This document shows, one piece after another, positions 45,748 to 55,373 of a stretch of 64,000 nucleotides of DNA. Below the pieces are notes generated by a model that saw nothing but the letters and a program-made list of their open reading frames with translations, did not search any database and had not been told where the DNA came from. The translations under genes were made by a program, and so were the position numbers. The DNA is from Pantoea latae (lineage in GTDB: Bacteria; Pseudomonadota; Gammaproteobacteria; Enterobacterales; Enterobacteriaceae): the NCBI RefSeq assembly GCF_002077695.1, contig NZ_MWUE01000013.1, positions 140,506-204,505 of the forward strand, read 5' to 3'. The stretch's first letter is position 1, and each line of letters begins with the position of its first letter.

Positions 45748-45885
45748 CAAACTTAAAACGCGGGTGACATGGGCCGAAGAGCAAAGCGTCTCGCGCAAGG
45801 GATTGCGCGAGCCGAGCCGCCATGGATGGCTATTTTTGCGTCTTTGCGATCGGACCTTGTCACCCGCGTCAGCACCTTATCAGGC
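45748..45885 (+). repeat. 108-bp palindromic repeat, copy B (core 45760-45867)
   Basis: Same orientation and same 108-bp core length as copy A at 10502-10609. Outer arms GCGGGTGACA and the complementary TGTCACCCGC close it; the inner 8-bp hairpin is CTCGCGCA/TGCGCGAG (45790-45797 with 45804-45811) and the short one GCCA-TGGA-TGGC (45819-45830). Compared with copy A both hairpins carry paired changes (C:G to T:A; T:A to C:G). Sits between the convergent yaaA and thrC, ending inside the last codons of thrC if its CAGCACCTT tail is included. Confidence 0.88.
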
Positions 45886-47166
45886 CTTAAGTAAAAACGC
45901 GCGCAGCGGCGCGAAATCCGCCGGCATGGTGTGCGACAGCAGCGGCAGCCCGGCGCGGTCCGCCAGCTCCTGCGGCAGCGGCAGCGCCTGCCCCAGAATC
46001 GCTTCTACGCTCTCCTTAAACTTCGCCGGGTGCGCGGTGCCGAGGAACAGACCAAACTCCCCTTCCTGCAGCTGATCGCGCAGCAAGCGATAGGCGATGG
46101 CCGCGTGCGGCTCGGAGATATAGCCGATTTCCGCCAGCTCGCGCATTGTCGCTTCGGTGGTGTCGTCGCTGACCGCGCCGTAGGCGAGATCGGTTAAACG
46201 CCAGGTTTTGCGGCGGAACAGCTCCTCGACGCGCGGCCAGTTGTTCGGCTGGCTGACGTCCATGGCGTTTGACAGCGTGGCGACCGTGGCGTTGGGCGTC
46301 CAGCTGCCGCCCTGCAGAAAGCGCGGCACGGTGTCGTTGGCGTTGGTGGCGGCGATAAAACGCTTAATCGGCAGCCCCAGCGATTTTGCCAGCAGGCCGG
46401 CGGTGAGATCGCCGAAGTTGCCGCTCGGCACCGACACCACCAGCTGATTGCGTTTCTCCTGCGGCAGCTGCGCCACCGCTTCGAAGTAGTAGCAGATCTG
46501 CGCCAGCAGGCGGCTGATATTGATGGAGTTGGCGGAGTTCAGGCCGATCGCCTTTTTCAGCTCCTCGTCGTCAAACGCCTGTTTTACCAGCGCCTGACAG
46601 GCGTCGAAGTCGCCGTCGATGGCGATGGTTTCGATATTGCCGCCCAGCGTGCAGAACAGCTTCTCCTGCAGTGGACTGATTTTGCCCTGCGGATAGAGGA
46701 TCACCACGCGCACGTTTTCCATGCCGTAAAAAGCGTGGGCCACCGCCGCGCCGGTGTCGCCGGAGGTAGCAGTCAGAATGGTGATCTGCTCGTCCGCGCC
46801 TGACACGTAGGAGAGCATCTGCGCCATAAAGCGGCCGCCAAAATCTTTAAACGCCAGCGTCGGGCCGTGAAACAGCTCCAGGCATGAGATATCGTCGCTC
46901 ACCTTGGCCACCGGCGCCGGGAAGGCGAAGGCGGTTTTAACGCGCTCGGCCAGCTGGTGCGGCGCGATTTCGTCGCCGATATAGGCAGACAGAATTTTGC
47001 TGCTGCGGCTGACGAAATCCATCTCCAGCATCGCGTCGATGTCGGTCAGCTCGAATTCCGGCAGCTCCAGCGGGAAGAAGAGCCCCTGCTGCGATCCGAG
47101 GCCCTGTTTCACCGCCTGCGAAAAGCTCACCTGCTCGTTATGATCCTTAAGGTTGTAGAGTTTCAT
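45880..47166 (-). CDS. thrC: Threonine synthase
   Basis: PLP enzyme converting O-phosphohomoserine to threonine. 428 residues, the E. coli length. PLP-binding Lys107 in TLAFKDFGG; TSGDTGAAVAHAF phosphate-binding loop at about 152-164; SVPSGNFGDLTAG. Last gene of thrLABC, 3 bp after thrB. No clear terminator between it and repeat B, whose palindrome may serve that purpose (inference). Confidence 0.97.
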   Translation of the reverse strand: MKLYNLKDHNEQVSFSQAVKQGLGSQQGLFFPLELPEFELTDIDAMLEMDFVSRSSKILSAYIGDEIAPHQLAERVKTAFAFPAPVAKVSDDISCLELFHGPTLAFKDFGGRFMAQMLSYVSGADEQITILTATSGDTGAAVAHAFYGMENVRVVILYPQGKISPLQEKLFCTLGGNIETIAIDGDFDACQALVKQAFDDEELKKAIGLNSANSINISRLLAQICYYFEAVAQLPQEKRNQLVVSVPSGNFGDLTAGLLAKSLGLPIKRFIAATNANDTVPRFLQGGSWTPNATVATLSNAMDVSQPNNWPRVEELFRRKTWRLTDLAYGAVSDDTTEATMRELAEIGYISEPHAAIAYRLLRDQLQEGEFGLFLGTAHPAKFKESVEAILGQALPLPQELADRAGLPLLSHTMPADFAPLRAFLLKA

Positions 47167-47169
47167 GCG

Positions 47170-48099
47170 TTATCCCAGTTTACGTGCGCCAGCCGTATCA
47201 AGGCGGCAAATATGGACGAAGCCTTCATCATTCTGCAGATAGTGCTGGCGCAGCCAGTCTGCCATCCGCTGCGCCGTTTCCATCTGATTGCAAACGGCGA
47301 AAAGCGTGGGGCCGGAGCCGGAAATGCCGCAGGCCAGCGCGCCGATATCCACGGCGGCCTGACGCGCTTCGGCAAAGCCCGGCAGCAGTCGGGTGCGGTA
47401 AGGCTCAGCAATCACATCCTGCATCAGTTTAGCGGCCAGCAACGGCTGGCGCGTGTGGCAGGCATGAATAAAGCCTGCCAGCAGGCGGCCATGCTTAATC
47501 ACATCCTCTTTGCGATACTGCGCCGGCAGGATGGCGCGCGCTTCGGCGGTAGAGACCTTGATACCGGGATAGGCCATTACCCACAGCCAGTCGTCGAAGC
47601 CCGGCACCGGCTGGCTGATAACGCCGTTCTCTTCCAGCATCAGCTGAATGCCGCCGAGGAAGCACGGCGCGACGTTGTCATAGTGCACGCTGCCGGAAAT
47701 GCGCCCTTCCAGCTCGCCCATCAGCGTCAGCAGCTGCGTATCGCTGAGCGGCCTGCCGCAAAACTCGTTCATCGCCATCAGGCCGGCCACCACCGAACAG
47801 GCGCTGGAGCCGAGGCCAGAGCCGATCGGCATATTTTTTTCCAGCGTCATCGCCACCGGCACCTCTTCGCCGATCGCCTCGCAAAAGCGCTGCCAGCACT
47901 GGTAAACGATATTCTCTTTGGGATCGTCCGGCAGCTTGCTGACAAAGCGTCCGCTGTTCTGCAGCGAAAAGCGCGGCGCCGCGTCTACCGAGACGCAGTC
48001 ACCCAACAGCGTGCCGTCCACCGGCGACACCGCCGCGCCCAGCACATCAAAGCCGACGCTGACATTGCCAATCGAGGCCGGCGCGTAAATTTTTACCAT
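47170..48099 (-). CDS. thrB: Homoserine kinase
   Basis: GHMP-family kinase making O-phosphohomoserine. 309 residues (E. coli 310). The ATP loop [11 protein letters not shown] lies at 91-101 and the [11 protein letters not shown] motif near the C terminus. The ATG at 48099 (MVKIYAPAS) matches the family; an ATG directly before it (48102) overlaps the thrA stop as ATGA and is also usable. Tight spacing with thrA and thrC implies coupled translation. Confidence 0.96.
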   Translation of the reverse strand: MVKIYAPASIGNVSVGFDVLGAAVSPVDGTLLGDCVSVDAAPRFSLQNSGRFVSKLPDDPKENIVYQCWQRFCEAIGEEVPVAMTLEKNMPIGSGLGSSACSVVAGLMAMNEFCGRPLSDTQLLTLMGELEGRISGSVHYDNVAPCFLGGIQLMLEENGVISQPVPGFDDWLWVMAYPGIKVSTAEARAILPAQYRKEDVIKHGRLLAGFIHACHTRQPLLAAKLMQDVIAEPYRTRLLPGFAEARQAAVDIGALACGISGSGPTLFAVCNQMETAQRMADWLRQHYLQNDEGFVHICRLDTAGARKLG

Positions 48100-48101
48100 C
48101 A

Positions 48102-50564
48102 TCAAACTCCCAACTTCCACGACAGAGTGCGCAGCAGATCGGCGAAAACGCCCGCCGCCGTCACATCATTTCCCGCGCCGTATCCGCGCAGCACCAGCGG
48201 GATCGGCTGATAATAACGGCTGTAAAACGCCAGCGCGTTTTCGCCGTTTTTCACTTTATAGAGCGGATCGTTGCCGTCGACCGCGTCGATTTTCACTTTG
48301 CAGACGCCGCCCTCTTCAATCGCGCCGACGAAGCGTAACACTTTCCCCTCGTCGCGCGCGCTGGCAACGCGCGCGGCGAAGGCGTTATCCAGCTCCGGCA
48401 AACGCTGCATAAAGGTCTCGACGTCGGCGATTTGCGTCAGGCTGGCGGGCAGCAGCGGCTCGATCTCAATGTCGCCTAGCTCCAGCTGATGGCCCGCTTC
48501 GCGCGCCAGGATCAGCAGCTTGCGCGCCACATCCATGCCGGAGAGGTCGTCGCGCGGATCCGGCTCGGTAAAGCCCATCTCACGCGCCATCTTCGTCGCC
48601 TCAGAGAGCGACACCCCTTCATCCAGCTTGCCGAAAATAAAGGAGAGCGAGCCGGAGAGGATACCGGAGAATTTAATCAGCTCATCGCCGGCGTTCAGCA
48701 GGTTTTGCAGGTTTTCAATCACCGGCAGGCCCGCGCCAACGTTGGTGTCGTAGAGGAATTTGCGGCGCGACTTCGCGGCGGCGGCGCGCATCTGCTGGTA
48801 GTAGTTCCATGACGAGGTGTTGGCCTTTTTATTCGGCGTCACCACGTGGAAGCCGTCGCTGAGGAAGTCGGCGTAGCGATCGGCCACCGTCTGGCTGGAG
48901 GTACAGTCGACGATCACCGGGTTAAGCATATGGTATTCTTTTACCAGCCGGCTCAGACGGGCGGGGTCAAACGGCTCTTTTGCTTCGCTCAGCGCCGCTT
49001 TCCAGTTGCTCAGGTCGATGCCGTGCACGTTGGTCAGCAGCGCGCGCGAGTTGGCGATGCCGCAGACGCGCAGATCGATATGCTTCTGCTTCAGCCACGC
49101 CTGCTGGCGATAGAGCTGATCCAGCAGCGCGCCGCCGACGCCGCCGACGCCCACCACGAAGACCTCAATCACCTGATCGGTGGCGAACAGCATCTGGTGC
49201 ACCACGCGCACGCCGGTGGTGGCGTCGTCGTTGCTGACCACCACCGAGATAGAGCGCTCAGAGGAGCCCTGGGCGATGGCGACGATATTGATATTGGCGC
49301 GCGCCAGCGCAGAGAAGAATTTGGCGGAGATGCCGCGCAGCGTGCGCATGCCGTCGCCAACCACCGAGATCACCGCCAGCTGCTCCATCACCTCCAGCGG
49401 ATCGAGCAGGCCATCTTTCAGCTCCAGATAGAACTCCTCTTCCAGCACGCGGCGCGCGCGCGCCTGCTCATTCTGCGGCACGCAGAAGCTGATGCTGTAT
49501 TCCGAGGAGGACTGGGTGATGAGCACCACGGAAATGCCGGTGCGCGACATCGCGGCGAACACGCGCGCCGCCATGCCGACCATGCCTTTCATGCCGGGGC
49601 CGGAGACGTTGAACATCGCCATGTTGTTAAGGTTGGTGATGCCTTTGACCGGATTCTCATCCTGCTCGCTTTCGCCGCCGATCAGCGTGCCGGGCGCCTG
49701 CGGGTTGGCGGTGTTTTTAATCAGGCACGGGATCTGGAACTGGGCGATAGGCGCGATGGTGCGCGGGTGCAGCACTTTGGCGCCGAAGTAGGAGAGTTCC
49801 ATCGCCTCCTGATAGGACATCGACTTCAGCAGGCGCGCGTCGGGCACCTGGCGCGGATCGCAGGTATAGACGCCGTCGACATCGGTCCAGATTTCGCAGC
49901 AGTCGGCGCGCAGACAGGCGGCCAGCACCGCGGCGGAATAGTCCGAGCCGTTGCGGCCCAGCACCACCAGCTCGCCCTTCTCATTGCCTGCGGTAAAGCC
50001 GGCCATCAGGATCATGTTTTGCGGCGGGATCTGGCTGGCGGCGATGCGGCGCGTCGATTCGGCGATATCGACGGTCGATTCAAGATAGTGGCCGACGGCC
50101 AGCAGTTTCTCTACCGGATCGATCACCGTGACCTCATGACCGCGCGCCAGCAGCAGCGCCTCCATAATGGCGATAGAGAGCTTTTCGCCGCGGCAGATAA
50201 TGGCGGCGTTGACGCTGTCCGGGCACTGACCTAGCAGGCTGATGCCGTGCAGCACCTGTTTCAGCTGCGCGAACTCCAGATCGACGCGGGTTTTCTGGCC
50301 GTCGTAGTCGAAGCCCGGCTGCGCCGCCGCCAGCCCCTGCAGCAGCTCGTCGAAAATACGCTCGGCGTCGCGGATGTTCGGCAGCGCGTCCTGGCCGCTG
50401 ATGGTCTTCTCAATCATCGCCACCAGGTGGTTGGTGATCTTCGCTGGTGCAGAGAGTACGGTGGCAACCTGTCCCTGCTGCGCATTACTTTCCAGAATGT
50501 CAGCGACACGCAGAAAACGTTCCGCATTCGCTACCGAGGTCCCACCAAATTTCAGCACTCGCAT
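48102..50564 (-). CDS. thrA: Bifunctional aspartokinase I/homoserine dehydrogenase I
   Basis: First and third steps from aspartate to threonine, threonine-inhibited. 820 residues, the E. coli length, from ATG at 50564 ([17 protein letters not shown]) after AGGAGAG; a 14-codon upstream extension crosses the attenuator and is rejected. Aspartokinase domain to about 290 ([15 protein letters not shown]), paired ACT domains about 315-455 ([16 protein letters not shown]), homoserine dehydrogenase about 465-820 ([44 protein letters not shown]). First enzyme gene of the operon. Confidence 0.97.
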   Translation of the reverse strand: MRVLKFGGTSVANAERFLRVADILESNAQQGQVATVLSAPAKITNHLVAMIEKTISGQDALPNIRDAERIFDELLQGLAAAQPGFDYDGQKTRVDLEFAQLKQVLHGISLLGQCPDSVNAAIICRGEKLSIAIMEALLLARGHEVTVIDPVEKLLAVGHYLESTVDIAESTRRIAASQIPPQNMILMAGFTAGNEKGELVVLGRNGSDYSAAVLAACLRADCCEIWTDVDGVYTCDPRQVPDARLLKSMSYQEAMELSYFGAKVLHPRTIAPIAQFQIPCLIKNTANPQAPGTLIGGESEQDENPVKGITNLNNMAMFNVSGPGMKGMVGMAARVFAAMSRTGISVVLITQSSSEYSISFCVPQNEQARARRVLEEEFYLELKDGLLDPLEVMEQLAVISVVGDGMRTLRGISAKFFSALARANINIVAIAQGSSERSISVVVSNDDATTGVRVVHQMLFATDQVIEVFVVGVGGVGGALLDQLYRQQAWLKQKHIDLRVCGIANSRALLTNVHGIDLSNWKAALSEAKEPFDPARLSRLVKEYHMLNPVIVDCTSSQTVADRYADFLSDGFHVVTPNKKANTSSWNYYQQMRAAAAKSRRKFLYDTNVGAGLPVIENLQNLLNAGDELIKFSGILSGSLSFIFGKLDEGVSLSEATKMAREMGFTEPDPRDDLSGMDVARKLLILAREAGHQLELGDIEIEPLLPASLTQIADVETFMQRLPELDNAFAARVASARDEGKVLRFVGAIEEGGVCKVKIDAVDGNDPLYKVKNGENALAFYSRYYQPIPLVLRGYGAGNDVTAAGVFADLLRTLSWKLGV

Positions 50565-50590
50565 GTTAAAGCTCTCCTGAATTTTTGCCG

Positions 50591-50626
50591 AAAAAAAAGC
50601 CCGCACTGTTTAGGTGCGGGCTTTTT
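50591..50626 (-). terminator. thr operon attenuator terminator
   Basis: GCCCGCAC (50599-50606) pairs with GTGCGGGC (50614-50621); an eight-T run follows on the minus strand. Lies between the thrL stop and thrA, the position of the E. coli attenuator that responds to threonyl- and isoleucyl-tRNA charging. Confidence 0.94.
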
Positions 50627-50645
50627 CTTTTTTTTCCTGTATGCG

Positions 50646-50717
50646 TCAGCCCGCACCCTTACCGGTGGTAATGGTGGTGGTAATAATGGTGATGTTCAGG
50701 CTGGTTGAGTTACGCAT
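50646..50717 (-). CDS. thrL: thr operon leader peptide
   Basis: 23-codon leader with seven threonine and four isoleucine codons, most of them in the run ITIITTTITT (residues 9-18), ending GKGAG. Ribosome stalling at these codons when Thr- or Ile-tRNA is scarce prevents formation of the attenuator 20 bp downstream. E. coli ThrL is 21 residues with the same Thr/Ile block. Confidence 0.95.
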   Translation of the reverse strand: MRNSTSLNITIITTTITTGKGAG

Positions 50718-50760
50718 TGAGATTTTTTCTGTCTGTCTTTTTAAGTCTGTCTGCCTTCCA

Positions 50761-50789
50761 GAAGTAAAGCAAAGCGCCGGTCAAGTCAA
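50761..50789 (-). promoter_or_regulatory. Probable thr operon promoter
   Basis: Leftward TTGACT (50784-50789), 17-bp spacer, TACTTC (50761-50766), 44 bp before thrL. The -35 equals that of the E. coli thr promoter; the -10 is poor. Confidence 0.55.
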
Positions 50790-50912
50790 CGAATTTGTCC
50801 GGCGGCGAATTTCTCGCCGCTGCGCACTGCTGCGTGCTGGCCAGGGGAATTCTTGCCGGATCGTTTGCCCGCTGCGGGCTTTGTACGATCAGCCGCTGCA
50901 AAAACCGCTTTT

Positions 50913-51608
50913 TCAGGAAGATTTATCTATAAGTTTTTTTTCTACGTCGTGCAGCAGCCGGTGCAGCATGGCGCTGTCGCGCTGCTCCAGCAGGCCGATA
51001 CGCTGATCGATCCAGTCAGCCATCTTGCGATCGTCGCTGACCTCAAGCCGCTGCAGCAGGCGGTCGAAGCGCTGGCGCAGCGCATCCAGCTGCTGCGCGT
51101 CAGCCGGTGCGGCGGCGGGCGGCGCCACGCGATTGAGCGCGGCAAGCTGATAGCAGTAGACCATTACTGCCTGACCGAGGTTGAGCGAGGGATAATCCTG
51201 CGCCATCGGGATGCCGGTGAGCAGATCCACTAGATCCAGCTCTTCATTGGTCAGGCCGCTATCCTCGCGCCCGAAGACCAGCGCCATGCTGTTGACCCAC
51301 TGCCGCTTCTCCAGCAGCTGCGTCTCGACCTGCTGCGGCGTGGCGTAGTAGCGGAACTTTGCGCGGCTGCGCGCGGTGGTCGCCACGGAGAAGTCGATAT
51401 CCGCCAGCGCCTCCTGCAGCGTCGCACAGGTGCGCAGATTATCGAGGATCTCGCCAGCGCCGTGCGCCACGCGACGGGCGGCGGGATCCTGCCAGGCGTC
51501 GCTGGCGACAATGCGCAGCTCGCTAAAGCCCATGGTTTTCATGGCGCGCGCCGCTGCGCCGATATTTTCCGGCCGGGCGGGAGAAACCAGAATGAGGGGA
51601 AAACGCAT
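50913..51608 (-). CDS. yjtD: SpoU/TrmH-type SAM-dependent RNA methyltransferase (YjtD/LasT)
   Basis: 231-residue SPOUT-class protein with the knotted SAM-binding end: ENIGAAARAMKTMGF (about 14-28), VFGREDSGLTNEEL (110-123) and LNLGQAVMVYCYQLA (about 141-155). Orthologous to E. coli YjtD and the LasT group, related to TrmJ; the exact tRNA or rRNA target is not established here. Two ATGs in a row (51611 and 51608); the second has better spacing from GGA. In its E. coli place, between thrL and arcA. Confidence 0.9.
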   Translation of the reverse strand: MRFPLILVSPARPENIGAAARAMKTMGFSELRIVASDAWQDPAARRVAHGAGEILDNLRTCATLQEALADIDFSVATTARSRAKFRYYATPQQVETQLLEKRQWVNSMALVFGREDSGLTNEELDLVDLLTGIPMAQDYPSLNLGQAVMVYCYQLAALNRVAPPAAAPADAQQLDALRQRFDRLLQRLEVSDDRKMADWIDQRIGLLEQRDSAMLHRLLHDVEKKLIDKSS

Positions 51609-51611
51609 CAT

Positions 51612-52217
51612 TATTCCATCTGTGTTTAGAAATCGCGCCTTATAGTAACACGCGCCGCTACCAACGCCGGGATCCTGCCAGAACCGAAAAGAAGTTGTTA
51701 AGGATGTTAAATTTTAATAAATAACTTTATGCATCGGAAATGGGCGCCAACGCGGCATTAAAGCAAATTAAAACGTCAAAGATGTTTTTAATCAGGTTAA
51801 TAGCGCCGGGCGCTGTGCAATTATCATTTGCGTATACATAATGTAAAAATGTAGCGAAATTGATATTTTTTGTGAGCTAAGCTGGCATTACAAGAGAAGT
51901 TTTTCACATAAGTGTTAACGTGCTACAATTGCATTTGATATAAGTCAACGAAGCGTTGTTTTTATGCTTATCGGTTGTTGTTGGTGCTGTTAGGTTGCTG
52001 TTAATACGGTTAGGATATGCGCCAAAAGATTCTCTCCTGGGGCAGGCAATATTCATTCTGACTGGCTGAGCTAACACTGTTGTTGACGTTGATAGATGGT
52101 GTATCAAGAACATAATTTCGTACAACGGTTAAGCGCCACTCACCGCGCTTTTTAGCGAGCCTGAATACCCGCGTACGCCCTGTTTTCGATTTGTTGGCAA
52201 ATTTTAGGTAGCGAAAC
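51612..52217 (+). promoter_or_regulatory. Long AT-rich arcA control region with FNR box
   Basis: A 606-bp gap. TTTTCA (51901-51906), 17 bp, TACAAT (51924-51929) makes a plausible promoter; TTGAT-ATAA-GTCAA (51935-51948) matches the FNR box TTGAT-N4-ATCAA but for one base, fitting the known anaerobic activation of arcA by FNR. That would leave a 5' leader of roughly 280 nt. A nine-codon frame at 51964-51993 encodes four cysteines (MLIGCCWCC) but has no good ribosome site. The part 51660-51900 is AT-rich with nothing else recognised. Confidence 0.6.
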
Positions 52218-52934
52218 ATGCAGACCCCACACATTCTTATCGTTGAAGACGAACTGGTCACGCGTAACACCCTCAAAAGTATTTTTGAGGCGGAAGGTTA
52301 TGTCGTCTATGAGGCAACCGACGGCGCTGAAATGCATCAGGTGCTCACCGACAATGATGTTAACCTAGTGATCATGGACATTAACCTGCCGGGCAAAAAC
52401 GGCCTGTTACTGGCGCGCGAACTGCGCGAGCAGGCGAACGTGGCGCTGATGTTCCTGACCGGTCGTGATAATGAAGTGGACAAGATCCTTGGTCTGGAGA
52501 TCGGCGCCGATGACTACATCACCAAGCCGTTCAATCCGCGCGAGCTGACCATCCGTGCGCGCAATCTGCTGTCGCGCACCATGAATCTGGCGATGCCGAG
52601 CGAAGAGCGCCGCCAGGTGGAAAGCTACAAGTTCAACGGCTGGGAGCTGGATATCAACAGCCGTTCGCTGATCAGCCCCAACGGCGATCAGTACAAGCTG
52701 CCGCGCAGCGAGTTTCGCGCCATGCTGCACTTCTGCGAGAACCCCGGCAAAATCCAGACCCGCGCCGACCTGCTGAAGAAGATGACCGGCCGCGAGCTGA
52801 AGCCGCACGACCGCACCGTCGACGTCACTATTCGCCGCATCCGTAAGCATTTTGAGTCGACGCCGGACACGCCGGAAATCATCGCCACCATTCACGGCGA
52901 AGGCTACCGCTTCTGCGGCGATCTGCAGGAATAA
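52218..52934 (+). CDS. arcA: Response regulator ArcA (aerobic respiration control)
   Basis: OmpR-type regulator phosphorylated by ArcB under low oxygen; represses respiratory genes. 238 residues, the E. coli length. Receiver domain with phospho-acceptor Asp54 (VIMDINLPG), acidic pair Glu10/Asp11 and Lys in [11 protein letters not shown]-terminal winged helix ending with RRIRKHFE and [16 protein letters not shown]. Preceded by a long leader; followed by repeat copy C and a bidirectional terminator. creBCD-like two-component genes are not found next to it. Confidence 0.98.
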   Translation: MQTPHILIVEDELVTRNTLKSIFEAEGYVVYEATDGAEMHQVLTDNDVNLVIMDINLPGKNGLLLARELREQANVALMFLTGRDNEVDKILGLEIGADDYITKPFNPRELTIRARNLLSRTMNLAMPSEERRQVESYKFNGWELDINSRSLISPNGDQYKLPRSEFRAMLHFCENPGKIQTRADLLKKMTGRELKPHDRTVDVTIRRIRKHFESTPDTPEIIATIHGEGYRFCGDLQE

Positions 52935-52965
52935 AAAACCTGCTGGAATCGAGGGTTGGCTGACA

Positions 52966-53056
52966 CGGTGCCAGCGCGGGTAAGACGGCCCGATCGCAAA
53001 GACGCAAAAAGCGGCATCCCTGCCAGCTCGGTCCGTCTCACCCGCCTGCGAGCTTT
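52966..53056 (-). repeat. Shortened, inverted palindromic repeat, copy C (core 52976-53045)
   Basis: Same family as copies A and B, in opposite orientation and 70 bp instead of 108. Precisely the 38 bp carrying the inner CCCGCGCA hairpin are gone, with TCGG at the junction. The other landmarks remain: arms GCGGGTAAGACGG and CCGTCTCACCCGC, the block CGATCGCAAAGACGCAAAAA (52991-53010), and hairpin GGCA-TCCC-TGCC (53013-53024). It lies between the convergent arcA and creA, just before their shared terminator. Confidence 0.85.
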
Positions 53057-53068
53057 AGCCGCCGTCAG

Positions 53069-53094
53069 TAAAAACGCCCCGAAGGGCGTTTTTT
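53069..53094. terminator. Bidirectional terminator between arcA and creA
   Basis: AAAACGCCC-CGAA-GGGCGTTTT (53070-53091) with A and T runs on both sides. Confidence 0.9.
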
Positions 53095-53570
53095 TATTCC
53101 CGCCACGGCATAATAGGCACCGCGCTCAGCGCATTCTTCGGCGATCCCTCCACCACCCTGTCAGAGTAGCTCAGATAGATCAGCGCATGGCGCTTCTGAT
53201 CGAAGAAACGCACCACCTGCAGCTTTTTAAACACCAGCGAAGTGCGCTTCTTAAACACTACTTCGCCCTGCGCTTTGCCGTTGGCGATGGCGTCGCTGAG
53301 CGTCACCGGCCCCACCTGCTGACAGGAGATCGCCGCGTCGGCGGTATCCTCAGCCAGCCCTAAGCCGCCCTTGATGCCGCCGGTTTTCGCCCGGCTGATA
53401 TAACAGGTTACATTTTTTACGTCGGGATCGTCGAAGGCTTCCACCACGATCTTATGGTCAGGCCCGAACATCTTGAATACCGTATCTACCGAGCCGATCT
53501 CCTCGGCCAGAACCGGTGACGCCAGCAGCAGCGTGGCGAGTGAAGCAGCGAAAAAGCGAGATATTGTCAT
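53094..53570 (-). CDS. creA: CreA family protein
   Basis: 158-residue exported protein of the CreA family (E. coli 157), signal peptide about 1-22 ([11 protein letters not shown]). Two cysteines (CYISRAK and ISCQQVG) could form a disulfide. Function unknown. In E. coli it heads creABCD; here no creB, creC or creD follows, and the next gene is rob, so the protein is kept without the two-component system. Stop codon abuts the arcA terminator. Confidence 0.93.
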   Translation of the reverse strand: MTISRFFAASLATLLLASPVLAEEIGSVDTVFKMFGPDHKIVVEAFDDPDVKNVTCYISRAKTGGIKGGLGLAEDTADAAISCQQVGPVTLSDAIANGKAQGEVVFKKRTSLVFKKLQVVRFFDQKRHALIYLSYSDRVVEGSPKNALSAVPIMPWRE

Positions 53571-53764
53571 AGCGTTACCATTGCAAACCTAATAGACGAG
53601 CATGTAATGTACTGGCAATTGTCCGCGTTGACCAAACCAGAACCGGTTTTATCCCACATTGACATGGCACAATCTCCCAACAAAACTGCCCACGCCTGAT
53701 GTGCAATTAGTGCTATTATTCGGCGACCGCGTTAGCCGCGCCCCAGAGAGTATGAGGATGTTTT

Positions 53765-54643
53765 ATGGACCAAGCCGGTATCATTCGAGATTTGCTTGTC
53801 TGGCTGGAGAGCCATCTGGATCAGCCCCTTTCACTAGACAATGTTGCCCTGAAAGCGGGTTACTCTAAATGGCATCTGCAGCGGATGTTCAAGGATGTGA
53901 CAGGCCATGCCATCGGCGCCTATATCCGCGCGCGTCGCCTGTCGAAAGCGGCCGTGGCGCTGCGTCTGACCAGCCGCCCGATTCTGGATATCGCGCTACA
54001 GTACCGTTTTGACTCCCAGCAGACCTTTACCCGCGCCTTTAAAAAGCAGTTTAACCAGACGCCCGCGTGGTATCGCCGCTCATCAGAATGGAACTCGTTC
54101 GGCATTCGTCCGCCGATTCGCCTCGACGACAACAGCATGCCGGAGTCGACCTTCGTCACCCTGCCGGAAACCGTGCTGGTCGGACAAACGCAAACCTACA
54201 GCTGCACGCTGGAGCAGATCTCCAGCTACCGCGACGAAATGCGCATTCATTTCTGGAAGCAGTTCCTGCTGGAAACTGACACCGTGCCGCCGGTGCTCTA
54301 CGGCCTGCATCAGGTGCGCGCCAGCCAGGAGAAAGATGACGAGCAGGAGATCCTCTACACCACCGCCGTGCCGTCTGACCAGGCAGTCAACCTGCACTCC
54401 GGCCAGAGCGTGCTGCTGGAAGCGGGTGACTATGTGCAGTTCACCTACAACGGCCCGCGCAACGAACTACAGGAATTTATCCTGCTGCTCTACGGCACCT
54501 GTATGCCGACGCTCGGCCTGACGCGCCGTCAGGGCCAGGATATCGAGCGCTTCTATACCCACGGCGGCAAAAAACGCCCCGAGCCGCCGAAAGAGATCCG
54601 CTGCGAATATCTCATCCCGATCCGTCGCCAGCAGGCGAGCTAA
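53765..54643 (+). CDS. rob: Right-origin-binding AraC-type activator Rob
   Basis: MarA/SoxS/Rob family activator of efflux and stress genes; it also binds the right end of oriC. 292 residues (E. coli 289). N-terminal double helix-turn-helix (about 8-107; LESHLDQPLSLDNVALKAGYSKWHLQRMFK, FDSQQTFTRAFKKQFNQTP), then a GyrI-like effector domain (about 124-285) that binds fatty acids or bile salts in E. coli. Divergent from creA, convergent with gpmB. Confidence 0.96.
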   Translation: MDQAGIIRDLLVWLESHLDQPLSLDNVALKAGYSKWHLQRMFKDVTGHAIGAYIRARRLSKAAVALRLTSRPILDIALQYRFDSQQTFTRAFKKQFNQTPAWYRRSSEWNSFGIRPPIRLDDNSMPESTFVTLPETVLVGQTQTYSCTLEQISSYRDEMRIHFWKQFLLETDTVPPVLYGLHQVRASQEKDDEQEILYTTAVPSDQAVNLHSGQSVLLEAGDYVQFTYNGPRNELQEFILLLYGTCMPTLGLTRRQGQDIERFYTHGGKKRPEPPKEIRCEYLIPIRRQQAS

Positions 54644-54648
54644 TAACG

Positions 54649-54674
54649 ATGCCGTCATCACGACGGCATTTTTA
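54649..54674 (+). terminator. rob terminator
   Basis: ATGCCGTC-ATCAC-GACGGCAT (54649-54669) followed by TTTTT, overlapping the gpmB stop region. Confidence 0.88.
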
Positions 54675-55322
54675 TTAGCGCTGCAGCTCATCCAGCGCCG
54701 GCGCGTCCAGATGCGACACGTCGCCCGCCGTTTCCACCACCCAGCCTTCCGCCAGCCAGGCGCTGCGCTGATGATCGACGCGCGAAATCGAGCAGTTGCG
54801 CAGCCGCAGCCGACGCTCCGCATGGGCCGGCAATCCGAGAATCGTGCTGATCAAAACGCCCAGCGCCATACCGTGACTCACCAGCAGCGGACGGCTGCCG
54901 GCGGGCAGCGCCAGGCAGGCGTTCAGCGCCGCGTGCATGCGCGCCGCCATCTCCGCCATCGATTCGCCCTGCGGGATACGGCCGTCCTCGGTGCCGTCCA
55001 CCAGCGTGCTGCGCCAGCGCTCCTCTTCCTCGGTTAGCCCGTCCAGCGGACGCTTCTCCAGCACGCCCATATTCAGCTCGCGCAGGCGCGGCTCCAGCGT
55101 CACCGTACAGCCGCAGGCGTCGGCGATAATCTCGGCGGTGCGCTGCGTGCGGCCCAGATCGCTGGCGATAACATGGGTAATGCCAAGATGTTTTACGCGC
55201 TCGCCCACCTGATGGGCCTGTTGCTCTCCTTTCTCCGTCAGCGGACTGTCGGATTGTCCCTGAATGCGGCGCTCCGCATTCCATACCGTTTCACCGTGAC
55301 GAACAAGATAGACCTGTAGCAT
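54675..55322 (-). CDS. gpmB: Histidine phosphatase family protein GpmB
   Basis: 215-residue phosphoglycerate mutase-like protein, the E. coli GpmB (YtjC) length. RHG motif at 8-10 holds the phospho-acceptor His9; VSHGMALG carries the second catalytic histidine. E. coli GpmB has little mutase activity and is better regarded as a phosphatase of uncertain substrate. Same neighbourhood (rob, yjjX, trpR) as E. coli. Confidence 0.93.
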   Translation of the reverse strand: MLQVYLVRHGETVWNAERRIQGQSDSPLTEKGEQQAHQVGERVKHLGITHVIASDLGRTQRTAEIIADACGCTVTLEPRLRELNMGVLEKRPLDGLTEEEERWRSTLVDGTEDGRIPQGESMAEMAARMHAALNACLALPAGSRPLLVSHGMALGVLISTILGLPAHAERRLRLRNCSISRVDHQRSAWLAEGWVVETAGDVSHLDAPALDELQR

Positions 55323-55373
55323 GCTGAGTTTCCGTTATACTGCGACAAATTTGCCTAAAGGGTTCAATAGATT

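Noticed and set aside
51904..52125. 73-codon leftward frame in the arcA control region
   Set aside because: No family resemblance, no ribosome site, and it crosses the conserved promoter/FNR region.
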